Below, piece after piece: positions 28,443-37,841 of a stretch of 64,000 nucleotides of DNA. Source of the stretch: Ohtaekwangia sp966211525 (GTDB lineage: Bacteria > Bacteroidota > Bacteroidia > Cytophagales > Cyclobacteriaceae); the NCBI GenBank assembly GCA_966211525.1, contig CBIHOZ010000008.1, positions 1 through 64,000 on the forward strand. The letters run 5' to 3'. Below the pieces are notes generated by a model that had not been told where the DNA came from, did no database searches, and saw nothing but the letters and a program-made list of their open reading frames with translations. The number at the start of each line of letters is the position of its first letter. Position 1 is the first letter of the stretch. The position numbers and the translations under genes were made by a program.

Positions 28443-30701
28443 TTACTTCACCACGGGTTTATCCGTCATTGAAAATTCCAGTACACCTCCCTGCATAATG
28501 GCGCTATAGGGTATGAATGGTTCGCGCAGAAGTGTACCATTTAGCGTAACGCGTTGTACATATTTATTCTTTGCTGAGTTGTTGACTGCTTTAATACGAA
28601 AATCCTTCCCATTTTCAAGATGTAGTGTTGCTTCATCGAACAGCGGTCTTCCGAGGGTAAACGTGGGCTCTCCGGGACTCACCTGGTATAACCCAAGACT
28701 ACTCAATATATACCATGCGGACATCTGACCGCAATCTTCATTGCCGGATAATCCATTGGCATCATTAAAATATAGCGTTGTGAGAATGGAATCTGCCAGC
28801 GCCTGTGTTTTCCACGGCTGTCCCACATAATTATAGAGGTATATAATATGATGACTGGGTTCGTTGCCATGCGCATATTGTCCTATCAACCCGGATATAT
28901 CAGCTGATGAATTTTGTCCCTCCACCTGCGAACTCGTTACGAATAAACTGTCCAGTTTTTTAACAAATGCATCTTTGCCTCCGTGCAATGCCATGAGTCC
29001 GGCAACATCATGCGGCACGAACCACGACCATTGCCACGCGTTCCCTTCTACATATTCATCTTTACGGTGATTGGAGTAACGCGGGTTAAAGGGCACCTTC
29101 CAGCTTCCATTCGTATTAACACCGCGCATAAAACCTGTTTTGGTATCAAAGTATCGCGCATAGCGTTTCGCCCTGCCGGAAAATATAGTGTAGTCCTGCG
29201 TTTTGTTCAGTGCCTTTGCCAACGTGGCGATACACCAATCGTTATAGGCATACTCGAGTGCTTTGGACACCGATTCGTTTTCTTTATCAGCCGGTATAAA
29301 TCCAAGTGTCTCATTATAATATTTAGCGCGCGGCATAATACCATCGCGTACTTCACCATCGGCAAATGTCAAGGTTGAATCATACTGTGCAGCGTGTACC
29401 ATAGCCGCGTATGCTTTCTCCACATCAAAATTGCGATAGCCTTTGTTGTATGCATCGGCAATGACCGGCACGGCATGATAGCCGATCATCGTGCCCGTTT
29501 CGTTCGAGGCAAGTTCCCACATCGGCAAAGCACCACTCTCGCTATATTTAGTAAGCATGGCACGTATCCACGTCTCGTTCATTTGCGGATTGATAATGGT
29601 CATCAGCGGGTGAAACGCCCGAAATGTATCCCACAACGAAAATATAGTATAGTTTGCAGAACCACTTGCCGCTGTATGAATCTGTTTGTCCATGCCCCGA
29701 TAGCGTCCATCCACATCTGTATATAAAGACGGACTGATTGCCGTATGGTATAGCGCAGAGTAAAATATCTTCTGCTGATCGCGGGTCCCTCCTTTTATAT
29801 CGATCCGGTTTAACCACTTGCTCCAGGCCGATGCTGCAGCATCCTTTACCTTCTCAAAATTCCAATCCGGAATCTCCTTCAACACATTATTCTTTGCACC
29901 GTTATAGTCCACCGCTGATATGCCGACTTTTACATAAACCTCCCGATTGGGTATATTTTTAAATTTTAATAATGCCTTCGCTCCGGTCTTGTTGATTTTT
30001 TTATGATCGGAAGGTACAAGTTGCTCACCACTGGCCAGTTGTGCTGTAAAGGGTTGAGAAAATATAGCATGAAAGTATACATGCTGCTCACGTGCCCAGC
30101 CTTTGGTTAATTTATAGCCACGGATCTCGCGATCGTTCACAATCTCTATTTCATTTACAACATTGAAATGACCTTGCAGCGTATGACCAACATCAACGAT
30201 TACTCCGGCATCTTTACCTGTATCGAATGTATACTTATGAAAACCAGCGTGCTGTGTGGCGGTCAATTCAACTTTAACTTTGTAATCTGTTAGTGACACG
30301 GTATAATAACCGGGTGTAGCATGTTCACTTCCGACCTGCTTTGGTGATGCATAGCCGAGCTCGGGATTTTCTGCAGTGCCTTGCGTGAGCAACGGCTTTC
30401 CTGTAATGGGCATCAACAATATATCTCCATAATCGCCAATGCCGGTGCCGCTGAGATGTGTGTGCGAGAAACCAAGAATGGCCTGATCGGAAGCGTGATA
30501 CCCGGAGCACGCATCCCAACCATGAAGACGCGTATCCGGACTTACCTGAACCATACCATACGGAACAGTTGCTCCGGGAAAAGTATGACCATGTCCACCG
30601 GTACCAATAAAAGGATTGACGAGTTCGAGTTTGTTTCCTTGTGCCTTGCAAAAAACATGTCCTGTCAACAGCAGGACCAACATTACAACTGACTTGCGCA
30701 T
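28443..30701 (-). CDS. GH92 family alpha-mannosidase
   Basis: This 752-residue protein is exported, with a Sec signal (MLVLLLTGHVFCKAQ). The N-terminal beta domain starts with the GH92 hallmark NPFIGTGGHGHTFPGATVPYG and SPDTRLHGWD. The catalytic alpha/alpha barrel shows SLWDTFRAFHPLM, GNAWQWSWFVPHDV, and GNEDCGQMSAWYILSSLG near the end. Family GH92 enzymes are Ca2+-dependent exo-acting alpha-mannosidases (alpha-1,2, 1,3 or 1,6). The acidic residues in the GNEDCGQMSAW segment are part of the active centre. It is divergent from the Kelch-SARP regulator and is the first gene of the mannan locus. Confidence 0.95.
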   Translation of the reverse strand: MRKSVVMLVLLLTGHVFCKAQGNKLELVNPFIGTGGHGHTFPGATVPYGMVQVSPDTRLHGWDACSGYHASDQAILGFSHTHLSGTGIGDYGDILLMPITGKPLLTQGTAENPELGYASPKQVGSEHATPGYYTVSLTDYKVKVELTATQHAGFHKYTFDTGKDAGVIVDVGHTLQGHFNVVNEIEIVNDREIRGYKLTKGWAREQHVYFHAIFSQPFTAQLASGEQLVPSDHKKINKTGAKALLKFKNIPNREVYVKVGISAVDYNGAKNNVLKEIPDWNFEKVKDAAASAWSKWLNRIDIKGGTRDQQKIFYSALYHTAISPSLYTDVDGRYRGMDKQIHTAASGSANYTIFSLWDTFRAFHPLMTIINPQMNETWIRAMLTKYSESGALPMWELASNETGTMIGYHAVPVIADAYNKGYRNFDVEKAYAAMVHAAQYDSTLTFADGEVRDGIMPRAKYYNETLGFIPADKENESVSKALEYAYNDWCIATLAKALNKTQDYTIFSGRAKRYARYFDTKTGFMRGVNTNGSWKVPFNPRYSNHRKDEYVEGNAWQWSWFVPHDVAGLMALHGGKDAFVKKLDSLFVTSSQVEGQNSSADISGLIGQYAHGNEPSHHIIYLYNYVGQPWKTQALADSILTTLYFNDANGLSGNEDCGQMSAWYILSSLGLYQVSPGEPTFTLGRPLFDEATLHLENGKDFRIKAVNNSAKNKYVQRVTLNGTLLREPFIPYSAIMQGGVLEFSMTDKPVVK

Positions 30702-30867
30702 GCGTGATGTGTTTTATTTGTGTGCGCAAACCTAGAGGCGAGGTATTAAAATTGAATTAATATCTGCTTAAAGAGTAATTTCAAACGTTTTATTAATTCC
30801 AATTTTCAATTTTTTAAATAATTTGGATAAAAAATAAGAGGCACGGAGCGTTGCGATTTTCAGATAT
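30702..30867. promoter_or_regulatory. Divergent promoter region between GH92 and the Kelch-SARP regulator
   Basis: This 166-bp strongly AT-rich gap must hold both divergent promoters. It contains inverted AT-words (attaaaattgaattaat, tttattaattccaattttcaa). A stretch ataatttgg resembles the -7 box for the regulator only loosely, with one base less spacing than TAnnTTTG. No clear direct repeat for SARP binding could be fixed by eye. Confidence 0.4.
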
Positions 30868-33462
30868 ATGCGAAGGGTTCTGTATTCGATAGTCATTGTT
30901 CTCATAACGACATTAACGGTTTGCGCACAATCGCAGGCTAATCATCAGAACTACGGGCTCGCGTTTGCATCGCACGAAGTCAGTAAAGATCATCGTACAG
31001 GCCTTGATCTCAATCCGGAAACTCCTTATTCCTTTCATAAAGACTTCACGGTTTCGTTCGACCTCTCGTTGCAACGACTCACCAACGCGTATGGCTATAT
31101 ATTGCGGGTAATCGCCAACGACTCGCTCAATATTGATTTAATGTCAACGCCAGAGCATGAAGACTTTCGTGACCTTACGCTCGTCATCAACAACATGCCT
31201 ACTGACTTGCAATTCGATTTCACCGAGCTTGCCTTGAAGCCTTTTCAAAACACAACCATCAGTCTCACGTTCTCTTTCAAGCGAAATGAGATTACACTTT
31301 CGTGGAATGGCAAAACGAAACGGCATTCGTTTATAATGACGGATCTGGATCAGTTCAGATTCTACTTTGGTGTGAATGATTTCGGAAAATTCAGCACAAC
31401 CGATGCGCCTCCTGTGGTGATCCGAAATATAGTGTTGACAGAAAATAATACACCTATTCGGAAATGGCTGTTGAAAAATCATAATCGCACCATCGTATAT
31501 GATAGTATAGAGAATGAAGTAGCTGCGGTAAAAAATCCGATATGGCTGATCGACCGGCACACCCGGTGGACGCATCGTAAAAGTTTTACTACCGGTCGAT
31601 TTCCATCGGCAGCTTTTCACAGCGATTCAGCTATACTATATATGACGGATGAACGCACCTTATATCGCTATGATCTGAGTCGCGAAAAATTCGTGCAGCA
31701 AAACGTGAAGGGAACTCCCGTACACAGCGATGCCAACCAGCTTTTGTTTGTACCGGAGAAAGGCATGTTGCTTAACTATGATGTTCTTACCAATAAGATG
31801 TTGTCTTTCGATTTCGCTAACATGACCTGGCCGAATAACGACACAACCTATTACGAACCAAACTACTGGCACAATAACAAATTTTATAACGCAACAGAAG
31901 ATGCACTATATACCTTCGGAGGATATGGACACTTCACTTATCAGAATACATTTTACAAATACGATGAGACACAACAAAAGTGGACTGCCGTTGAAACGAA
32001 CGGTGCTGTGCCTCCGCGCTACCTGGCAGCATCAGGACTTCGTGCAGCCACGCATCAGGTATTAATCTTCGGAGGTTATGGAAGCATGAGTGGCAAACAG
32101 GAATTGTCACCGCAGAGTTTTTATGATCTGTATACCTTCGATCTGAAAACACATCGCGTAGAAAAAGTGCGTCAGTATGCAGCCCCTCAGAAATCAGAAG
32201 ATATAGCCTTCTCGAATTCACTGGTGATCAACGAAGATGAACATTGCTTCTATGTACTGAGCTTTCCTAAAAACAAATACGAAGGACAAGTAAAGCTGCG
32301 ACAGTATTCGCTTGACAGCGATGATTCAAAAATTCTGGCGGACTCGATTCCTTTTCACTTTCATGATGAAGATTCTTTCTGTGATCTGTTTTATGCTGCT
32401 GCTACGCAGGAACTGGTCGCTATAACGGCACACAAAGAAGGGAAACAATACCAGGTAGATATACATACCATCAGTTACCCACCGCTGCGCGCCGAAGATG
32501 TTCTTCAGCCGGAACATAAGGAAAGTCGTGCCATCGCAAATATCTCTACGATACTAATTATACTCGGTATAGCCGGTGCCATTACGCTCTATTACTACGC
32601 CAAGCGAAAAAGAGCCATCGCTATAAAACAGGAAACAATACCTGTACCCAGCGATGCAGCGGTAACAGAAACAAGACATGAAAGTGATGCCACTGTTACT
32701 CCTATACCTGCAACTATACCGGAGGAGCACAAACTAACTTCCGCGATAGTATTATTCGGAGGATTCCAGGTGTTCGATAAAGCGGGCAACGACATCTCCG
32801 CTAAATTTACCATGACATTAAAAGAGTTGTTTGCATTGATCTTGCTGCATTCTGTGAAATATGAAAATGGTATATCTGCCGCGGTGATCCAGGAATATAT
32901 GTGGCCGGATAAAGACGAAGTAAGCGCACGAAACAACCGGAACGTGAACATGAAAAAATTGCGTACGCTGCTGGACGAGATTGGTGGTATTACGGTTGAG
33001 AACAACAACGCTTACCTGAAGCTCACGATGGATGACTCGGTATACTGCGACTACCAGGTTGTGTATAAATTATTGAATCATGACCATCACACTGCCGAAG
33101 AAAAGGAACACACAATCAATACGATCATCCGGAATGTAAAACGCGGAAGCCTGCTTCCGAACATTCAAACCACATGGCTTGACAATTTTAAATCGGATAT
33201 ATCGAACCAGATCATTGATACCCTGATCGAGCATGCACAAAAGCTCGATAGTCGTAAAGATGACAAACTGCTGCTGGAGATTGCTGATGCGGTCTTTATC
33301 TATGACACCATTAACCAGGAAGCACTGGTGATCAAATGTTCTGTACTGAACAAGAAAGGAAAATACTCACTGGCTAAAACGTGGTACGACCATTTCGCGA
33401 AAGAGTATAAAAACCTGTATGCTGAAAATTACCCGCGTACGTTCGATGAAGTTATCTCGTAA
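30868..33462 (+). CDS. Membrane-spanning Kelch sensor with cytoplasmic SARP-like regulator domain
   Basis: This 864-residue protein has a Sec signal (VIVLITTLTVCAQ), then a jelly-roll lectin/LamG-like domain (about 30-205). A Kelch beta-propeller follows (about 215-550; ALYTFGGYGHFTYQNTFYKYD, HQVLIFGGYG, YDLYTFDLKTHRVEKV). One transmembrane helix lies at about 559-580 (ISTILIILGIAGAITLYYYA). The cytoplasmic part starts with a winged helix of the SARP/OmpR type at about 625-710 (LFGGFQVFDKAG, ALILLHSVKYENGISAAVIQEYMWPD, RNVNMKKLRTLLDEIGG). A BTAD-like helical domain (about 715-860) completes it. I infer that it binds a glycan fragment outside and controls the divergent GH92-SusCD locus inside. 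This one-component layout is unusual among known locus regulators. Confidence 0.8.
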   Translation: MRRVLYSIVIVLITTLTVCAQSQANHQNYGLAFASHEVSKDHRTGLDLNPETPYSFHKDFTVSFDLSLQRLTNAYGYILRVIANDSLNIDLMSTPEHEDFRDLTLVINNMPTDLQFDFTELALKPFQNTTISLTFSFKRNEITLSWNGKTKRHSFIMTDLDQFRFYFGVNDFGKFSTTDAPPVVIRNIVLTENNTPIRKWLLKNHNRTIVYDSIENEVAAVKNPIWLIDRHTRWTHRKSFTTGRFPSAAFHSDSAILYMTDERTLYRYDLSREKFVQQNVKGTPVHSDANQLLFVPEKGMLLNYDVLTNKMLSFDFANMTWPNNDTTYYEPNYWHNNKFYNATEDALYTFGGYGHFTYQNTFYKYDETQQKWTAVETNGAVPPRYLAASGLRAATHQVLIFGGYGSMSGKQELSPQSFYDLYTFDLKTHRVEKVRQYAAPQKSEDIAFSNSLVINEDEHCFYVLSFPKNKYEGQVKLRQYSLDSDDSKILADSIPFHFHDEDSFCDLFYAAATQELVAITAHKEGKQYQVDIHTISYPPLRAEDVLQPEHKESRAIANISTILIILGIAGAITLYYYAKRKRAIAIKQETIPVPSDAAVTETRHESDATVTPIPATIPEEHKLTSAIVLFGGFQVFDKAGNDISAKFTMTLKELFALILLHSVKYENGISAAVIQEYMWPDKDEVSARNNRNVNMKKLRTLLDEIGGITVENNNAYLKLTMDDSVYCDYQVVYKLLNHDHHTAEEKEHTINTIIRNVKRGSLLPNIQTTWLDNFKSDISNQIIDTLIEHAQKLDSRKDDKLLLEIADAVFIYDTINQEALVIKCSVLNKKGKYSLAKTWYDHFAKEYKNLYAENYPRTFDEVIS

Positions 33463-33501
33463 GACAACTTCATCCGGGTATATACATATGTATTCGCTGA
33501 T

Positions 33502-35268
33502 CTATACTTTCAAAGCAACACGTTGCTCTACCGACTCGCCGATCTGCTGACGCCACATGGCGTAGTATAATCCTTTTTCAAGGAGCAGGTCTTCATGCTT
33601 ACCGGATTCAACTACGTTGCCTTTCTCGAGTACGTAAATCTTATCCGCATGCATAATGGTAGACAAGCGGTGCGCAATGAGAATTGTGATATGATTTTTA
33701 ACGACCGATATATCGCGAATAGTCTCCGTAATTTCTTCTTCAGTAATAGAGTCCAATGAAGATGTAGCTTCATCAAACACCAGTATATCCGGCTGACGGA
33801 GTAACGCACGTGCAATGGAAAGCCGCTGCTTCTCCCCTCCTGAAACTTTCACACCACCTTCACCAATCACCGTGTCCAAACCTTTATCAGCACGATCGAG
33901 TAACGATTGACATGCCGCCTTTTGCAATACCTGCATACATTCTTCATCAGTAGCATCAGGTCTTACGAATAATAAATTCTCGCGAATGGTTCCTGAAAAT
34001 AATTGGGTGTCCTGAGTTACAAAGCCTATCTTTTCACGTAACTCATCCATGTTAATAGACTTGCTGGATATACCGTTATACAATACCTCACCTTCCTTCG
34101 GTTGATAAAGTCCCACGAGTAGTTTTACCAACGTAGTTTTACCCGAGCCGGAAGGTCCTACGAAAGCAATAGTCTTACCGTTGCTTGCTTCAAATGATAT
34201 ATCATTCAGCGCATTCCTCGAAGCTGTCTGGTGACGGAAGCTCACGCCTGAAAAGCTCAGGCTGTTGATTCTGCCCATCAGCACCGGATTTTCGGGCCGT
34301 GCTTCTTTCGGTAAATTAAGGATACGATTAAAGTTGATGAGCGATACTTCTGCTTCCCGGAACGCGATGATCACATTGCCAAGTTCCTGCAGAGGCGTAA
34401 ATAAAAAGAACGAGTAGAACAGGAACGTAAAATATTTACCGGCCGATATTTCGTTGTCAAAGATCAGCACGAGCAGGATAACCACCATGACACTGCGAAT
34501 AAAGTTAACTGTAGTACCCTGCAGAAAACTCATACCCCGCACATACTTTACTTTCTTCAATTCGAGCCCGAGAATTTTATACGTAGTGTTATTAAGCCGA
34601 TCGATCTCCTGTTTGGCAAGTCCTAAACTTTTCACCAACTCTATATTTCGTAACGACTCCGTTGTTGAACCTGCGAGTGACGTTGTCTCCTTTACTATAT
34701 TTTTCTGAACCGCCTTGATCTTGCGACTCAACAACCAGCTGGTACCGGCAATGATAGGCACCGATGCAAAATATACCAGCGTAACTTTATAGCTCACGGT
34801 TAGGGAGTATACCACAACAAAGATCATCGCCACGAGGCTTGAAAATAAAATGCTGATAAAGGACGTGATAAACTTTTCAGAATCTGTACGCACCTTCTGC
34901 AATATACCGAGTGTCTCACCGCTTCGCTGATCTTCAAACGTCTGATACGGTAACTCCAGTGAATGGCGGATACCATCCGCATACATTTTAGCACCAAGCT
35001 TCTGCACCACGATGCTCGTAAAGTAATCCTGCAGGTTCTTGGCGATACGTGATACCATCGCAGCTCCGACTGCTAATCCCACCAGGTACAAAATACCTTT
35101 TATGAATTCATCGCGTGTCTGAGCATCACGTCTCTCAATAAAGTTATCTACAATTTTCCCGGTGATATGCGGGTCAAGGAGTGAAAAAACCTGACTGGTC
35201 GCAGCTAGCAACAACGCAAGGGCAATGAGCCCTTTATAGTTTCTAAGGTATGTAAAGAGTATTTTCAT
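33502..35268 (-). CDS. ABC exporter half-transporter (ATPase fused to six-helix domain)
   Basis: This 588-residue protein has six membrane helices at about 15-310 and a canonical nucleotide-binding domain at about 335-575. It has Walker A GPSGSGKTT, Q-loop GFVTQD, signature VSGGEKQR, Walker B ILVFDEATSSLD and H-loop IAHRLS, all intact. It works as a dimer exporting lipids, peptides or drugs. The substrate is unknown. It is a useful contrast to the degenerate ABC protein at 59100 in this window. It converges with the regulator at 30868 and seems monocistronic. Confidence 0.92.
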   Translation of the reverse strand: MKILFTYLRNYKGLIALALLLAATSQVFSLLDPHITGKIVDNFIERRDAQTRDEFIKGILYLVGLAVGAAMVSRIAKNLQDYFTSIVVQKLGAKMYADGIRHSLELPYQTFEDQRSGETLGILQKVRTDSEKFITSFISILFSSLVAMIFVVVYSLTVSYKVTLVYFASVPIIAGTSWLLSRKIKAVQKNIVKETTSLAGSTTESLRNIELVKSLGLAKQEIDRLNNTTYKILGLELKKVKYVRGMSFLQGTTVNFIRSVMVVILLVLIFDNEISAGKYFTFLFYSFFLFTPLQELGNVIIAFREAEVSLINFNRILNLPKEARPENPVLMGRINSLSFSGVSFRHQTASRNALNDISFEASNGKTIAFVGPSGSGKTTLVKLLVGLYQPKEGEVLYNGISSKSINMDELREKIGFVTQDTQLFSGTIRENLLFVRPDATDEECMQVLQKAACQSLLDRADKGLDTVIGEGGVKVSGGEKQRLSIARALLRQPDILVFDEATSSLDSITEEEITETIRDISVVKNHITILIAHRLSTIMHADKIYVLEKGNVVESGKHEDLLLEKGLYYAMWRQQIGESVEQRVALKV

Positions 35269-35497
35269 TCGAATCGGTGGTCAATAAATGGCAATATCTG
35301 CATGTGAACAAAGAAATGCAGCAGTAGGTTCTGTTTTTTAGGCCGGAAACTGATTTTTTTATCACCATCGCCACACTACTACCGATGAATCACGCATGCA
35401 GATCGCACACGGATTGCCATTATTATAGTATAGCCCAACCGTTACAGATTGGACCAACGTTGTAAGTAGCTGATACTATTTCAGATATACTGGTTCA

Positions 35498-36244
35498 CTA
35501 TCGTCCGCCGGAAACATCGAGTAACGTTCCGGTAATATAGGAGGCTTCATCGGACAGCAACCACAAAATTGCCTTTGCCACTTCTTCCGGCTGTCCTCCA
35601 CGCCTCATGGGTGTAAACGCTTTCACACGTTCAATGCGGTTGGGCTCGCCTGCCTTGGCATGTATATCAGTATAGATTATACCCGGACGCACGGCATTCA
35701 CACGAATATTTTCTTCAGCAACTTCTTTGGCAAGACCGAGTGTCATTGTATCAACAGCCCCTTTGGTGGCAGCATAATCTATATATTCAAACGGTGCCCC
35801 ATACTTGGATGCCATCGAAGATACATTCACGATGCTGCCTCCTGCACCACCGTTCTTCACCGACATTCTGTTAACCGCTTCGCGTGCACAGAGAAAACTG
35901 CCGATTACATTCGTGGCGAAAACTTTGTGCAATCGCTCTGCCGACATCTGCGATAACTTTTGTTGCGGCTCAATGATACCGGCATTGTTTACAAGCGCTT
36001 TAATCGTTCCTACTTCACGATCGATTGTCTCAAACATCGTTTTCACCTGTGTCTCATCCGAAACATCTGCCTGAAATATATAGGCCTCTCCTCCGTCTTT
36101 TTCAATGGAGGCAGCCACAGTCTTTGCAGCATCATGACTGCGAAGATAGTTTATACATACGCGATAGCCGGCACGGGAAGCAAGCTGCGCGGTGACAGCA
36201 CCTATACCGGTACTCCCACCGGTTATCAAAAGTATTTTCTTCAT
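35498..36244 (-). CDS. SDR-family oxidoreductase
   Basis: This is a 248-residue classical short-chain dehydrogenase. TGGSTGIGAVTAQ binds NAD(P). VNNAG is at about 88. Ser is in NVSSMAS, and the YIDYAATKGA segment holds the catalytic Tyr/Lys. The C-terminus GTLLDVSGGR is typical. It starts 36 bp downstream of the DinB gene stop and is probably co-transcribed with it. The substrate is unknown. Confidence 0.9.
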   Translation of the reverse strand: MKKILLITGGSTGIGAVTAQLASRAGYRVCINYLRSHDAAKTVAASIEKDGGEAYIFQADVSDETQVKTMFETIDREVGTIKALVNNAGIIEPQQKLSQMSAERLHKVFATNVIGSFLCAREAVNRMSVKNGGAGGSIVNVSSMASKYGAPFEYIDYAATKGAVDTMTLGLAKEVAEENIRVNAVRPGIIYTDIHAKAGEPNRIERVKAFTPMRRGGQPEEVAKAILWLLSDEASYITGTLLDVSGGR

Positions 36245-36280
36245 ATAGTGGAAACTATAAAGATTGAAATTAAAACGGAA

Positions 36281-36808
36281 TCACGATTTGAGAACGCTTA
36301 GAAATTTTATCCACGGACCGACATCCTCGCGGTAGTGCTTCGCCATCACCCGGATGATTTGCGTTGTATGGGTTAGATCGTGAACTGTCCACGTTGAGAG
36401 AAGTTGTGCGAGTGTAACTTCGCCAAACTCCGGATGTATACCCGTCCTGTTCATATCTGCTTCTTCAAGTTTTTTCGATTTCAACCGCGCTATATTTTGT
36501 GAACGCAGCTCTTTAAATTCATGTAGCAGTTGTTCGAGTGATTTACCGGCATTCTCATCGATCTGTACCGTGCGATTAACAGGAGCAAATCGTTTATCAT
36601 TACCATCGGAAACAATAATCTCCACACGAACAAGCCAATCTGTTTTCTCCAGGTGTACCAGATGCCCGACAACATCAACTGGTGTCCATGTATCGGGACC
36701 TTCATTTATCGTTGTCCAATCTTCGCTGAGCTTTAGCAGCAACGCCTCCAGTACATACGGTGTACGCGAAAGGATCTCGAGTGATTTGGCAAGTGTAAAA
36801 TTTTTCAT
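36281..36808 (-). CDS. DinB-superfamily protein
   Basis: This is a 175-residue four-helix-bundle protein. The ATG at 36808 (MKNFTLAKSLEILSRTPYVLEALL) replaces an over-extended frame that begins at 37072 and overlaps the divergent AraC gene. Metal-ligand histidines are visible in the expected positions: VDVVGHLVHLEKTDW after the first helix and STWTVHDLTHTTQI near the end. DinB/YfiT-like proteins bind a divalent metal. Some are thiol-dependent transferases. The role here is unknown. It appears to be the first gene of a DinB-SDR operon, with the AraC regulator 105 bp away on the other strand. Confidence 0.85.
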   Translation of the reverse strand: MKNFTLAKSLEILSRTPYVLEALLLKLSEDWTTINEGPDTWTPVDVVGHLVHLEKTDWLVRVEIIVSDGNDKRFAPVNRTVQIDENAGKSLEQLLHEFKELRSQNIARLKSKKLEEADMNRTGIHPEFGEVTLAQLLSTWTVHDLTHTTQIIRVMAKHYREDVGPWIKFLSVLKS

Positions 36809-36913
36809 ACGTTGTTTACATCTATAGAAGCTCGAATATTGAATTTTTATTTCTAATATTAGTTGTAAAAAACGGCCAATATTTAACGAACTCCATTCCT
36901 TTTTTGCACTGAC

Positions 36914-37744
36914 GTGGAACTGCAAAAGATCAAACCGAAATATCTGCACCGGCAGATCAAGTATATTTATATACTGCGGTCGCACGTCACGGAGATTATT
37001 CAAAAGCCACACATGCTGATACCCGATGGCACATTTGAACTTATCCTGAATTTCGGTGATGCAGTATACCATGCCGATTCATCCCGTGACGTTACGCGAA
37101 GACCCGCAGCATTGCTGGCCGGAGGATTTCGCAAGCAATTTACCTTACACTATAGCGGCAGCATTCACATGGTTGGAATCGTCTTCAACCCGGTATATCA
37201 AAACAGGATCATGAACGACCGGATGGATCTCTATAGTGCATCCCTTACCGATGCTGAACAGATTTTTGGCAATACACTCACCGCGATCACTGATGCACTT
37301 CCCGACTTATCGCATACAGAATACCTGCGGGAGCACATCGAAAATTATTTTATGAAGTTCTTTATCAGTCAGCCAGATCCAATATATTCCAAAAACATAG
37401 GCACAGCCGTGGAGACCATCCAACGCACCAAAGGAAATATAGTGCTGCCTGCGTTGGCATCGCATGTATGCATGAGCACGCGCAATTTCAGGAGAGTGTT
37501 TACGGAGACTATCGGAATGTCACCGAAAGAATATATACGGATTATCCGGTCGAAGAATATACTTCACCAGACCAAAAAAGGAAAACCACTTGAGGCTATA
37601 GCACAGGAACTGGGATATTATGATCCCTCCCATCTTATCCGGGATTTTAAAGACATCAGCGGTGTAACACCGCGGGCGTATGTCGATCAGCTGAACGCAA
37701 TCGATGAAAGCTTTATACGGGTAAGCCAGTATGCTCGTTCGTAA
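36914..37744 (+). CDS. AraC-family transcriptional regulator (DUF6597-type N-terminus)
   Basis: This is a 276-residue regulator starting at GTG 36914 (MELQKIKPKYLHRQIKYIYI). The N-terminal domain holds the pattern PDGTFELILNFGD and GGFRKQFTLHYSGSIHMVGIVFNP, characteristic of DUF6597-type AraC proteins. The C-terminal HTH (about 175-265) reads MSTRNFRRVFTETIGMSPKEYIRIIR and LEAIAQELGYYDPSHLIRDFKDISGVTPRAY. It is divergent from the DinB-SDR operon and likely controls it. Confidence 0.88.
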   Translation: MELQKIKPKYLHRQIKYIYILRSHVTEIIQKPHMLIPDGTFELILNFGDAVYHADSSRDVTRRPAALLAGGFRKQFTLHYSGSIHMVGIVFNPVYQNRIMNDRMDLYSASLTDAEQIFGNTLTAITDALPDLSHTEYLREHIENYFMKFFISQPDPIYSKNIGTAVETIQRTKGNIVLPALASHVCMSTRNFRRVFTETIGMSPKEYIRIIRSKNILHQTKKGKPLEAIAQELGYYDPSHLIRDFKDISGVTPRAYVDQLNAIDESFIRVSQYARS

Positions 37745-37841
37745 GTATATACTTACGAGTGAAGACAATTTTGTTACGGCAAATGAATATATAGTTTCGC
37801 TACCGCGCCAAACTTGTCTGTCACTTCATAAATAAAAATTC

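Noticed and set aside
33440..33475. Inverted repeat GATGAAGTT / AACTTCATC across the stop of the Kelch-SARP gene
   Set aside because: The stem overlaps the end of the coding region, and no T-run follows on the plus strand. It is not strong enough to call a terminator.
36809..37072. N-terminal extension of the DinB gene to 37072
   Set aside because: The extension overlaps the divergent AraC gene and has random composition. The ATG at 36808 starts the DinB fold.
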